NCBI RefSeq assembly: GCF_030811555.1
Contig: NZ_JAUSQZ010000001.1
Coordinates: forward strand, 5,453,241-5,517,240
Source of the DNA: Kineosporia succinea
Lineage (GTDB): Bacteria > Actinomycetota > Actinomycetes > Actinomycetales > Kineosporiaceae
DNA length: 64,000 nucleotides
Direction of reading: 5' to 3'
Position numbers and translations under genes: made by a program. Shown here piece after piece: positions 31,448-41,400 of this stretch. The stretch's first letter is position 1, and each line of letters opens with the position of its first letter. A model generated the notes under the pieces. The model searched no databases. It saw only the letters and a list, made by a program, of their open reading frames with translations, and was not told where the DNA came from.

Positions 31448-32398
31448 CTAGCCCACGAACGTCGAGGCACCCGCCAGGGTGATCTGCCGGCATTCGTCTC
31501 CCGGCTGCCGGATCCAGGCGCTCTCCCGGACGCCCACCAGGACGCCCTCCCGGGCCCAGCACTGGCCGTCGCGCATGCGCACCGCGACCCAGTCGCCGGA
31601 CACCGTGATGTCGGCGCAGCCGGGCCCGGCCACCACGTAAGGGATCGCGTTCAGTGGGCCCTGCTTGGCAGCGCAGTAGCCGCTGGCGTTGCTGGTGGCG
31701 ATCACGTTCCCGGACAACGAAATTCCGGTGCAGTCGTCCTGACGCACGAAGTCGGCGTGCAGCGATCCCTCTTTGACCCAGCAGCTGCCGCCTTCCGTAC
31801 GGACCCCGATCCGATTGCCGTCCAGCGTCAGGCCGGTGCAGCCGGGCCCGGACTCCCGCACGAAGGCGGCGTCGAGCCCACCCTCCTTGACCCAGCAGTT
31901 GCCGTCCGAAGTACGCACCCCGATGCGGTCACCGCTCAGCGTGATTCCCGTGCAGTTGGGGCCGCTCTGACGCGTCTGCCTGGCTTGGGATTTCTCCCAG
32001 ACCAGACAGTCCCCGTACCTGTCTCGAATCGCTGTGCGGGTCGTGGTGAGCGCCATGCCCAGGCAGTCGCCGCTGCGGTACCACGCCTCCCCCTCCACCG
32101 GCTGCGATGTCTCGCCGGGGTAACGCGGCGTGGTGTAGTACGTGTCCTTCGTGATGCACTTTCCGGTCGACGTCACCACACCGATCCGTCCCGGGGCCAG
32201 GGTCAGGTCGACACAGTCCCGGGCCTGCTGGACGTCCGGGGTGGCCTGGAGCAAACCGGGTTTCGTGGCGCACTGGCCATTGGAAGTGCGGATCCCGAGC
32301 CGGTCGCCGCTGGCGGCCTGAGCCGGGGTGACCGGGAGCGAGGTGCCCACGGCGAGAACGACGATGAGGCACAGCCTCCAGAACACGGACGTTGGCAT
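31448..32398 (-). CDS. Secreted Cys-rich repeat protein, probable seven-bladed beta-propeller
   Basis: 316 residues with a Sec signal peptide (LCLIVVLAVGTSLPVTPAQA). The mature part is almost entirely seven degenerate repeats of about 36-50 residues with the pattern SGDRIGVRTSDGNCWVKEG, then a short AxFVRxSG strand and CTGLTL. Each repeat carries two Cys at fixed places, which suggests one disulfide per blade. Four short strands per repeat and seven repeats fit a small beta-propeller; the GDRIGVxTxDGxxxVKEG pattern resembles tachylectin-like or tectonin-like lectin repeats in actinobacterial proteins. Function is likely binding of surface glycans; no catalytic motif. GGGGGG lies upstream of the ATG. 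Confidence 0.6.
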   Translation of the reverse strand: MPTSVFWRLCLIVVLAVGTSLPVTPAQAASGDRLGIRTSNGQCATKPGLLQATPDVQQARDCVDLTLAPGRIGVVTSTGKCITKDTYYTTPRYPGETSQPVEGEAWYRSGDCLGMALTTTRTAIRDRYGDCLVWEKSQARQTRQSGPNCTGITLSGDRIGVRTSDGNCWVKEGGLDAAFVRESGPGCTGLTLDGNRIGVRTEGGSCWVKEGSLHADFVRQDDCTGISLSGNVIATSNASGYCAAKQGPLNAIPYVVAGPGCADITVSGDWVAVRMRDGQCWAREGVLVGVRESAWIRQPGDECRQITLAGASTFVG

Positions 32399-32818
32399 GG
32401 TTCTTCATCCCCCCACATGGATGGGGCCGACCGTACCGGTCCCGGGCACCACCGCTACCACCGGGCGTTTGGCCGAGCGCGGTTGTCCAGGCTTCTCTTA
32501 CAGCGGGTTTCGCCGCCTGGGGCAGGTGAATCCTGGACGGAGTTGCCGCCAGCGACGCGCTGGTCGCTCTCGGGTAGCGGCCGGATTCGTTGCACTCCCT
32601 CTGACCGGGGTGCAAGGTTCGAACAACGTCCCAGCAGGTCCAGGTTGGTGGCTCGAAAAGTGTGCCCTTCCCCATGTCGATCCGTTGCCTCGCCTCGCCA
32701 TCTTCGGCATGAGGCTGCACCCCGGTAGTCCTGCCGCCTCAGGATCCAGGTCGTTCATCGCGTGATAGCGGGGTCTCACCGATCACCTCGCCGACTGCAT
32801 TCCGTCTTGTTGATCGAT
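32399..32818. other. Intergenic region right end of element 1
   Basis: No supported gene; the open frames here are shadows without ribosome binding sites. It separates the repeat-protein gene from the recombinase tail. Confidence 0.4.
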
Positions 32819-32876
32819 TCACCCCAGAACGAACTCTCGTGACAGCACCGAACGTGTACCTGAGCCCCAACTCGCT

Positions 32877-32894
32877 CCTCGGACACTTTCATAG
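32877..32894. repeat. Integration-site core, middle copy
   Basis: Exact copy of the 18-bp core at 27883-27900. Left of it is the recombinase tail, right of it a recombinase body, as expected where one element ends and the next begins. Confidence 0.8.
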
Positions 32895-33383
32895 CTACAC
32901 GGGTCAGGGCTTATCAAGGCCCTGACCTCGCGCTTTGTCGGCTCGTAGCGCAGCTGTAGGCCCAGGTGCAAGTACAGGTCTGCGCGGTCGTGAGGATCTG
33001 CTCGGCGCAGGCACTCGGCCAGGGAAGACATCTGGTAAAGAAGCGCATGAAGATCTTTTCGGCTGGGCCTTGCGGTGGGCACGAGGCGCTCCAGAGCGAC
33101 CGTCAGACGCGCACGCTCCCCTATGACCTGGGCCGTCCACGCGGCCACCAGATCGGGATCTGTGCCTGACTCAAGCGCCTCTCGATAGCGAGCGAGCTTC
33201 GTTTCGCACACCTTCAGCTTCTCGCTCAGGGCTGCCCGCTGAGTGGCCAGGGCTGAGTGGGGATCGGCCTCGTGCAGCAGGGTGATGGTGTGCTCGCGGC
33301 GAGTGGGAGCGAAAAGATCTTCGAGCCAGCTGTCGATCCGGTCCACGACCTTGTCCTCACGCACGTAGGCGGCACGCGGATGG

Positions 33384-33407
33384 CCCGAGCGCCCGAGCGC
33401 CCGAGCG
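33384..33407. repeat. Three 8-bp repeats breaking the recombinase frame
   Basis: CCCGAGCG three times in a row. Two copies would encode LGRSGHPRA in frame; the third shifts the frame by eight, so slippage inactivated the gene. Confidence 0.75.
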
Positions 33408-33519
33408 CCGTATCGGCCGGCTTCAGGCGGCATCGGTAATGAGCGCGGCCGTGGTTCCAGGATCCCTCCATGTGCCGGTCGCACCGCGTGCAGGTGAGGA
33501 CACCCCGTAGAAGGTAGGG

Positions 33520-34289
33520 GTGCTGACTGCGGCGGGGAGCGCGCTGCCGTCGACCGGAGGCGGAGCGATATCTCGGTCTCGCCTTACCGAGAATCAGCTG
33601 GTCGACCGGTTCGGGGTCGCCCCCAAGACCGTAACGCGCTGGCTCAGGGGACGCACGCCACAGGCGCGCTTTCGCGCCGAGCTGGCGGAGCTGCTGGGGG
33701 TGGCTGAGACGGAGCTTTGGCCGGCTCCAAGGTCGGCGGCTACAGAGGCTGAGATGTATGCCTCGTACAGCGACCGCAGCTCAGTGCCGCATCAGGTGTG
33801 GCGCAAGGTGTTCGGTCAGGCCACTGGGGAGATCGGCGTGCTGGTCTACAGCGGGCTTTCCTGGCAGAAGATCGCGAACTCACAGGGATCTTGTCTCGAA
33901 AGGCTGCCGAAGGCGTGCGGGTTCGCTTGCTGCTGGGGGACCCGGACGGAGCTCAGGTGGCGCGACGGGGTGTCGAAGAGGGGATCGGGCTCGCGCTGCC
34001 GGCCAAGGTGCGCAATGCACTGATGTTGTACTGGCCGCTGCAGGACGTGGAGGGAATCGACATCCGTCTTCACGACACCACGCTGTACGGATCCATCTTC
34101 CTTGGCGGGGACGAGATGCTCGTGAACCAGCACGTCTACGGTGTCGCAGCGGCTTTCGCGCCGGTGATGCATCTGCAGTGGCACACGGGCGGCCGCCTGT
34201 TCGAAACCTCCGAGCAGAACTTCGAGAGGGTCTGGGCCACCGGCCGGGCTCTCCAAAGCGAGAGGGATCTTCTGCTCGGCGCGGGCTGA
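33520..34289 (+). pseudogene. XRE-type regulator with DUF5919/phospholipase-D-like domain, frameshifted
   Basis: N-terminal helix-turn-helix ENQLVDRFGVAPKTVTRWL, then SVPHQVWRKVFGQATGEIGV and LVYSGL. At about 33856 one base is missing and the protein continues in another frame as FLAEDRELTGILSRKAAEGV, RVRLLLGDPDGAQVARRGVE and LHDTTLYGSIFLGGDEMLVN. The order matches common actinobacterial XRE regulators with a DUF5919 domain (PLD-like fold). The usual N-terminal dozen residues before the helix-turn-helix are missing, replaced by sequence from the recombinase junction, so it is also 5'-truncated. Not functional as it stands. Confidence 0.7.
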
Positions 34290-34348
34290 ACGCGCGCTCG
34301 GGCTGCGCCTCTTGAGGCGCAGCCCGAGACCTGACCGAGTAGTAGACG

Positions 34349-34707
34349 CTAAGCCGAAGGAAGGCTCCGCAGTGGGTAATCCGGCTCCTTGGTGATCATC
34401 CGGGGCCTGGTGGTCTGGCTTAGCACGTCATCCACCTTGCCCGCGGCCTGCAGCAGGAACTCGCTGAGTTGGAGGGCCTGCACGGCGTCGAGTTCCCACA
34501 TGCCGCCCACCGTGATTCGCGGGGACTGGTGAGTGTGGCGATGGGGTCGGCCAAGAGGTCGAAGTCGATGCGCTGGGCGACCCGCACCACGATGGCGTCG
34601 CTGCCGACCTTGACCGTTCCGACTAGCATTTCGTGGTCGATCGCCTCCTCGTCCACCACAGAACTCTTGCCCCAGAAGTCACCGCGGCTGTGCTCCATCT
34701 CGCGCAT
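34349..34707 (-). pseudogene. Small protein gene with frameshift
   Basis: From the ATG at 34707 (GGAGGG five bases upstream) the first frame reads MREMEHSRGDFWGKSSVVDE and VGTVKVGSDAIVVRVAQRID up to LTSP; near 34524 the frame changes and continues ITVGGMWELDAVQALQLSEF, LLQAAGKVDDVLSQTTRPRM to a stop at 34349. The two halves make one sensible protein of about 120 residues. No family recognised. Strong ribosome binding site argues it was once expressed. Confidence 0.5.
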
Positions 34708-34713
34708 CTTCAC

Positions 34714-35368
34714 CCTCCAACAGTCGGGACTGCCTGCGATCTGCGATGCGTCCAGCGAACGAGAGCCTGAACGGGCTCGCAGTTCAAGGATTTCGTTAGA
34801 GGCGGGCCCTTGCTACCGCGATCTAGGGACGGCTTGGGGACGTCCGGAATGGCGGTCGTGAGTGGGACTGGAATGCTCGGCTCGGCAGTGAGGTCGGGCA
34901 CGGGGAAGTGCCGAGCCCATAGGTATTGGGGCGAAGGCCACGGAAGCGGTGAAGATCCTGAGGATGCAGCCGTGAGGGACTCCTTGGCGTATGGGGCGCG
35001 GCACGTTCGGATAGTGACGGCGGGAGGGGCCCCTTCCTAGCCCGGCAGCCGCGCGATGCCCAAGATTCTCGGGTGGCTGTTGGGAGCGGTGTCCTGTTAC
35101 CGATGACCTTGGGTAGTGGAAGGCCAGCTGGGTGTCGAAGGCGGCCGCAGTACTGCTTGAACACCGCGGACAACACAACCGCCGGTGAGAGAGCCTCCAT
35201 CGAATCCAGAGCGCTTCAGTCTCTCCCGGTCGAGCTCGCCATCGGGCCTGTTCGCGTGAACGGGGACACAGTGCCCTGGGGGATCTTGTGCACGCATGAA
35301 GTGACGCATAGGTTTCCCACAGTTCGGGGCCATTAGTCGGATATGTCCCCTTTGGTCAGGGAGACATA
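34714..35368. other. Intergenic region upstream of the secreted DNRLRE protein
   Basis: About 650 bases without a supportable gene on either strand. It must contain the promoter of the secreted protein/RHS genes; I see no clear -35/-10 pair. Confidence 0.4.
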
Positions 35369-38300
35369 GTGCTCGGCGCCCTCCTTCGTGCTGCTCGTTC
35401 GCGGTTCTCGGCTGCTCTGCTCGGCGGTGCGGTTGTGTGCGCCAGCCTCGCCGCTGCGCCGTCAGCCGCAGTGGCTGCTTCTGCCGAAGTGCCGCCGACC
35501 GGGACCACCGTGATCTCCAACCCGGTGAAGACGCCGAGCGAGGCTCCCGATGAAGAGACGGCCATTGACTTGGCCAGACGGTACGGATCGCCCGTGGAAG
35601 TCGTGGCTGCGAGAACCGAGTTCTCGCAGACGTTCGCCCAGCCCGACGGCACGATGAAGCTGCGGCAAGCAACCTCGCCGCAGCGAGTGCGTCGGGGAGC
35701 CGGGTGGGTGCCGGTGGACACCACGCTGAAGTCGGCCGGCGACGTGGTCCGTCCGGAAGCCACCACGTTGGACATGTGGTTTTCCGGTGGCGGCAGCGCC
35801 CCGATGGTCACCATCACCGACGGCAGCAAGAGCCTTTCCATGACGTGGAAGGACTCCTTGCCTGAGCCTGTTCTGGACGGTGACACGGCGACCTATGCCG
35901 ATGTGCTTCCAGGGGTGGACCTGAAGCTGACTGCCTCGGTGGGATCTTTCAGCGAGGTGCTGGTCGTCAAGACGGCCGAAGCGGCTCGCAACCCGGAATT
36001 GGCCAGTATCCGCTTCGATTTGGCTACCGAAGGGCTGAAGCTCGAGCAGGACAGCGACACCGGTTTCATCCGCGTGGTCGACCCGTCGGGAAGCATCGTG
36101 TTCATCTCCGACGGAGCCGCGATGTGGGATTCCCCAGCTCCTACGACGGACGGCAAGCAGGCCGCGAGCCGCGAGGTGGCCGCGCGAGCCGAACTGCCCT
36201 CCGCCGAAACGGGTCCGGCCCGGACCGAGACGGTCCCCGTGCAGGTTACGGCGAGCGCGATGACGCTGAGTCCGTCCGTGGACATGCTCACCCACCCGGA
36301 CACGAACTTCCCCGTGTACATCGACCCGGGCTACGACAACCTCGACGAGATCTGGACCGTCGTCAGCCGGAAGAACCCGACCACGTCGTACTGGTCGGGC
36401 AACGGGTATCGCGATTACATGCGCGTGGGGCAGAACTGGCAGAGCTCCGCCGACGACGACTGGCGCACGCTCGCGCGATTCAGCACCGCACAATTGAAGA
36501 AGACCGAGATCATCAAGGCATCCGTGCACGTCAACGTCTGGCACACCGCCGACTGTGTCCCTTCACCGTTCCAATTGTGGGTGACGAACTCGATCTCCAG
36601 GACTGCCCCGGTCACGTGGAACAGCACCAAGGACAAGACCTGGAAGCGTCTGGCCGAGGTGAAGGCCACGGCCAACAAGCAGTTCTGTCCCAAGGACGGC
36701 AATGACGAGGTCGGGTTCAAGAGCTCTGCGTTGAAGAAGGCGTTCCAGGATGCCGCCGACCGGGACCAGTCCGCGATCACGCTGGCATTCAAGGCCAAGA
36801 GCGAGGGCGACGAGAAGCAGTGGAAGAAACTGAAGGCCGATTCGGCGTACCTGGACATCGACTACAACCACCGTCCTGGCAAGGTGGGGGAGCGCAAGGT
36901 CTCTCCCTGCCTCGAGTGCACAGCCCCAGTCGCCACTCCTAGCCGCAAACCCAAGCTCACGATGAAGGCGACGGACCCCGACGGCGGCAAGCTGAAATAC
37001 CAGTACCGCGTGTACGAATCGACCCGGCAGAAGATTGTGGCCTCCACCGAGCTCGGCGGCATCGCCAGCGGTGCGAAGCGGACCTGGACGGTGGCGGCCA
37101 AGCCGGTCGCTCCGGCCAAGGTCTGGCCCGGCTTGAGTGACGGGACGTACTACTGGATCGGGCGGGCCTGCGACTCGTACAACCAGTGTGGCCCTTGGTC
37201 GGCCACAACGGATCCGATTGCGAAGATCATCGTCGACAACGAGAATCCGAAGTCGCCCGTCATCACCAGCGACCTCTACTCGGAGAACGCGTGGAAGGGG
37301 GGCGTGGGTCAGTCCTCCAAGTTTACGTTCCGCCCGGGAACTGCTTCGGACAACGTCTACCAGTACCAATACCAGCTCAACGGTGGCGAGAAGCGCTTCA
37401 AGGACGCTGACTCCAACGGCATAACGGAAGTTCCGATCACCCCGACCAAGGACTCCCAGAACGTCCTGACCGTGAAGGCTATTGACAAGGCCGGAAACCT
37501 CTCCGGGGTATCGGATTTCGAGTTCTGGGTGGCTCTGGAAAAGGGCAGCTGGTACTGGTCTCTCGACGAGGGGGAGGGTACTTCGGCCGAATCGGTCCCG
37601 GAAAACAACCGCCCCGCCGGTATCAGCGGATCCGGAGTCGCCTGGTCCTCCGTCGGGATGATGGGTTCGGCCGGGTCAGCCCAGTTCGCCGGGCAAGGAC
37701 AGTTCACGACGTCATCGGTGCTGAAGACCACTGCTGTCGCTGGCTTCACCGTCGCCTCTTGGGTACGGCTGCCTTCCCCCGAAACCTCGGACGCGCCTCC
37801 GGAGGAACCCGAAACCCCTGGAACGGGTGAGGACGGCGACCCCGGTGGCATCGGCGATGACCCCGACAGTGAAGACTCCCCGCCGGTAGAGCCGGAAGAA
37901 CCTCCTGCGGTGACCCTTCCGACCGCGAACCAGGCCTCGGTATCCCAGGACGGCAACAAGCGCTCCATGTTCAGGTTGGGCTACCGCACGGACCTGAACA
38001 TCGACAAGTCAGCCGACGGGTCTCCCGACCCGGGATGGTGCTTCACCATCGCAGCTGCAGACACGGTTACGGCCTCCGAAACGGCAGTCTGCACGACCGA
38101 GTACGTCGCCACTGGGGAGTGGACGCATCTGGCGGCCGTGGCGGACCCGCTCACGAACGAGATCCGCCTGTACGTGAACGGCACCCCGTCCGTCCTCGGA
38201 TCCCTGACCGCAGCGACCGGTAAGGCGACCTGGGACTCCACCGGCGACTTCGCCATCGGCCGCGGTCTAGGAGCAACCACGACAGAACGCTGGATCGGCT

Positions 38301-38395
38301 GGATCGATGAGGTCTACGCCCTTCCCCGGGTGTGGAACGACGGCGAGATCAACATGCGAGCGAAGGAACCCGAGGAGTGGCCGGAGATCGAGTGA
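35369..38395 (+). CDS. Secreted DNRLRE and LamG domain protein, RHS partner
   Basis: 1008 residues. Signal peptide (basic start, AALLGGAVVCASLAAAPSAA). About 40-290 is a beta-rich N-terminal region found in front of actinobacterial RHS proteins. About 295-510 is a DNRLRE domain (YMRVGQNW, then TLARFSTAQLKKTEIIKASV, LDIDYN). A fibronectin-like region follows (about 520-700) with motifs such as LSDGTYYWIGRACD. The C-terminal third is a LamG/concanavalin-like lectin interrupted by an acidic Pro/Glu/Asp linker (about 805-855) and ending near RVWNDGEI. Likely cell-wall or surface anchored and exported. GTG start with GGGAG five bases upstream. The RHS gene follows after 50 bases, so one transcript. 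Confidence 0.75.
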   Translation: MLGALLRAARSRFSAALLGGAVVCASLAAAPSAAVAASAEVPPTGTTVISNPVKTPSEAPDEETAIDLARRYGSPVEVVAARTEFSQTFAQPDGTMKLRQATSPQRVRRGAGWVPVDTTLKSAGDVVRPEATTLDMWFSGGGSAPMVTITDGSKSLSMTWKDSLPEPVLDGDTATYADVLPGVDLKLTASVGSFSEVLVVKTAEAARNPELASIRFDLATEGLKLEQDSDTGFIRVVDPSGSIVFISDGAAMWDSPAPTTDGKQAASREVAARAELPSAETGPARTETVPVQVTASAMTLSPSVDMLTHPDTNFPVYIDPGYDNLDEIWTVVSRKNPTTSYWSGNGYRDYMRVGQNWQSSADDDWRTLARFSTAQLKKTEIIKASVHVNVWHTADCVPSPFQLWVTNSISRTAPVTWNSTKDKTWKRLAEVKATANKQFCPKDGNDEVGFKSSALKKAFQDAADRDQSAITLAFKAKSEGDEKQWKKLKADSAYLDIDYNHRPGKVGERKVSPCLECTAPVATPSRKPKLTMKATDPDGGKLKYQYRVYESTRQKIVASTELGGIASGAKRTWTVAAKPVAPAKVWPGLSDGTYYWIGRACDSYNQCGPWSATTDPIAKIIVDNENPKSPVITSDLYSENAWKGGVGQSSKFTFRPGTASDNVYQYQYQLNGGEKRFKDADSNGITEVPITPTKDSQNVLTVKAIDKAGNLSGVSDFEFWVALEKGSWYWSLDEGEGTSAESVPENNRPAGISGSGVAWSSVGMMGSAGSAQFAGQGQFTTSSVLKTTAVAGFTVASWVRLPSPETSDAPPEEPETPGTGEDGDPGGIGDDPDSEDSPPVEPEEPPAVTLPTANQASVSQDGNKRSMFRLGYRTDLNIDKSADGSPDPGWCFTIAAADTVTASETAVCTTEYVATGEWTHLAAVADPLTNEIRLYVNGTPSVLGSLTAATGKATWDSTGDFAIGRGLGATTTERWIGWIDEVYALPRVWNDGEINMRAKEPEEWPEIE

Positions 38396-38445
38396 CGTGG
38401 TTCGCCCCCGGTCTGCTGTTTCGTGTTCGTGAGGAGATTGTCGCT

Positions 38446-41400
38446 GTGAGTGTTACTCGCTCGCCGTTTTCGCGCCGCCGGATACTTGTCCGGGGTCGGC
38501 GTAAGATCGTTGCCCTGGTGGTGGCGTCGGTCTTCGTCGGTTCCCTGGCCGCTCAGCTGCCCTCGTCCCCGCAGGCTGCCGCCGCGGTGGAGGACGGGGA
38601 CGTCGCCGGGGTCAAGCTGAAGGAGGTCGCTGCTCCCAACCGCGCCGAGTACACGGCTGAGGAGAGGGAGCTCACCGAGGCCGACCTTCCAGCTGACCCG
38701 GAAGACGAATCCGGTGCTGCTGTGGTGGACCTGACGACGGTGGCGGCGGCACGCGCGTCTGGTGGCTCCGGTGCGACCGGCAATGCGGTCCCGGCCGGGA
38801 AACTTCCGGTGGTCGTATCGCTGCCGGCGTCCAGCGGGGATACGGCGGTATCCGCCCGGGTGAGCCCGGTGCGCAAGGTTCGCGTCGAGGTCCTTTCGCG
38901 GGCCGCGGCGCAGGCGGCCGGCGGTGAGAGCCTGGTGCTGGCCCTGTCGCGGGCGGACGAGGTCGGCACGGCCGCGGAGGTCTCCGTGGGCGTGGATCAG
39001 GCGGCGTTCGCCGGTGACTTCAGCGTGGACGCGCTGAATCGGCTGCACCTGGTCCGGTTGTCGGACGGAGCCACGTTCGCCGCCGAGAACGACGCCAGAA
39101 CGAGGATTACCAGCGCGGTCGTGCCGTTGGCCGCTGACGGGGCGGTGAGCCGGTTCGCTGTCGAGGCCGCGGCGGACGGACCGCTGGGTGACTACAAGGC
39201 GACGTCCTTGTCGGCGGCCTCGACGTGGCAGGTCTCGACCCAGACCGGGGCGTTCGCGTGGTCGTACCCGATCGACGCGCCGGCCCCTCCTGCGGGTGTG
39301 GCCCCGTCCCTGGAGCTGTCGTACTCCTCCGGATCGATCGACGGGCGCACTTCGGCGAACAACACGCAGGGTTCGTGGGTCGGTGACGGCTGGGATCTGT
39401 GGCCGGGCTACATCGAGCGTTCCTACCGTGCGTGTGCCGACGACCACGACGAGAAGGAGAAGAAGGACCCGAACAACAAGGACGAGAAGGGCGGCGACCT
39501 GTGCTATTTCAATGACAACGCCACCATGTCGTTCAACGGGGCTGCCACTGAACTGGTCAAGGACGAAACCACCGACAGCGGTGCGGGCGACAAGGACATC
39601 CAATACCGCAGCACCACCGATGACGGCTCGCGGATCGAGCTGGTCAAGGCGGGGAACGGCAACGGTGACGTCGACGGCGCCTACTGGCGTGTGACCACGA
39701 CCGACGGCACGCAGTACTACTACGGCCGCGACAAGGGCCAGGGCGGCTCGTCCGCGGACACCAAGACCGGATCGGTCTGGTCTGTCCCGGTTTACAGCAA
39801 CCATCCCGACGAGCCCGGCTACGACAAGGATTTCGCCAAGTCACGGCAGCAGCGGGCCTGGCGGTGGAACCTTGACTACGTGGTCGACCCCAGCGGCAAC
39901 ACGATCACGTACTTCTACGACGCCGAGACCGGTGCATACGCGCGGGAGAACGACAAGGACAAGCGCACCATCTACGACCGGGGCGGGTCCCTGGCCCGGG
40001 TGGAGTACGGTAGCCGGTCCGACGCAGCCGCCTCGGTGCACCCGGCCAACCGGATCCTGTTCGAGACCGCCGACCGATGCCTGGGCACCAGCTGCTTCAA
40101 CGCCAAGGACCAGGCGATCAAGAAGCGCTTCCCGGACACCCCATGGGACCAGTACTGCGCCGAAGCTCCCTGTAAGGACAACTTCTCACCGACGTTCTGG
40201 ACGCAGAAGCGCCTGTCCGGTGTGCGGACCCAGGTGTACAGCGGGACCGGCAGCACCTACACCGACGTGGACTCCTGGGCTTTGAAGCAGGTGTACCTCG
40301 CCGCTGGCGGCAATGAGGGCAACCCGATGTGGCTCAAGAGCATCACTCACACCGGTGAAGTGACCAGCGCCGGCGGCGCCAAGGTCACCGATCCTGCCAC
40401 GGTCTTCAACCCGAACGCTGACGTCATGCCCAACCGGGTCGACACCCCCAACGGGCACTCGAGCCTTTTCCGCGCCCGTATCGACACTGTCACCACCGAG
40501 ACCGGCGCGCAGCTGGGCGTCACCTACTCCAAGCCTGAGTGTGACGGGGTTGTCCCGAAGGCATGGTCCAACGGTAAGAGGTGCTTTCCGCAGTATTACG
40601 GCGCCGAGGGTGAACAGCCGGTGATCGACTGGTTCAACAAGTACGTCGTGACTCAGCTGGACGTGTACGACAACACCGGTGGCTTCGAGCACGAGATGAC
40701 CTCGTACGACTATCTGGGAGCGCCGGCCTGGGCCTATGACGACTCCGAGCTGATCGAGCCCAAGAAACGCACCTGGAGCCAATTCCGCGGCTACGAACGG
40801 GTCCGGGTCATCCAAGGTGCTGACACCGCACCGCAGTCCAGCACCGAGTACCGGTACTTCCGCGGTATGGACGGCGACAAGCAGCCCAAGGACTCCGAGC
40901 GTCCCCCGACCGGCACCCCCCGCTCGGTCCAGATCGAGGACTCCCTCGGGACGAAACTGGACGACCACCCGGCGTACGCCGGAATGGTCCGCGAGGAAAT
41001 CGTCTACGACGGGGCCGGAGGTCCCTGGATCAGCGGCACGCTGAACACCCCCTCCCATCAGGGACCGACCGCATCCTCCGGATCGCTGAAAGCCTGGCAG
41101 ACGTACACGGGGACCAGCCGTGACCGCGTCAAGCTCTCCACCGGTGCGACCCGGTGGACCAAGACCGTCACCAAGGTGGACGACGACAACTTCCCTGTCG
41201 AGATCGATGACCAGGGCGACGAATCGACCGCTGCGGACGACCAGTGCGTGCGCACCGAGTACGTCCGTAACCGATCCGACTGGATCCTTGACAAGGTCAA
41301 GCGCACCGAAACGCTGTCGGTCTCCTGCTCTGTGACGCCCTCACGTCCGGGTGACGTGGTCAGTGACAGCCGTACCTACTATGACGACGCCTCTACCTTC

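Larger units (their letters stand above)
32819..33535 (-). pseudogene. Large serine recombinase, C-terminal part (copy 2), frameshifted
   Basis: Only the C-terminal third remains. Minus strand: HPYLLRGVLTCTRCDRHMEG (zinc ribbon), WNHGRAHYRC, then an 8-bp repeat expansion at 33384-33407 changes frame; the rest reads GHPRAAYVREDKVVDRIDSW, LEDLFAPTRREHTITLLHEA and a long coiled-coil ending DRADLYLHLGLQLRYEP. The end differs from copy 1: after YESVRG it continues ASWGSGTRSVLSREFVLG to the stop at 32819, which appears to be the native recombinase tail. It is body of element 2 joined to tail of element 1 across the core site. Confidence 0.8.
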
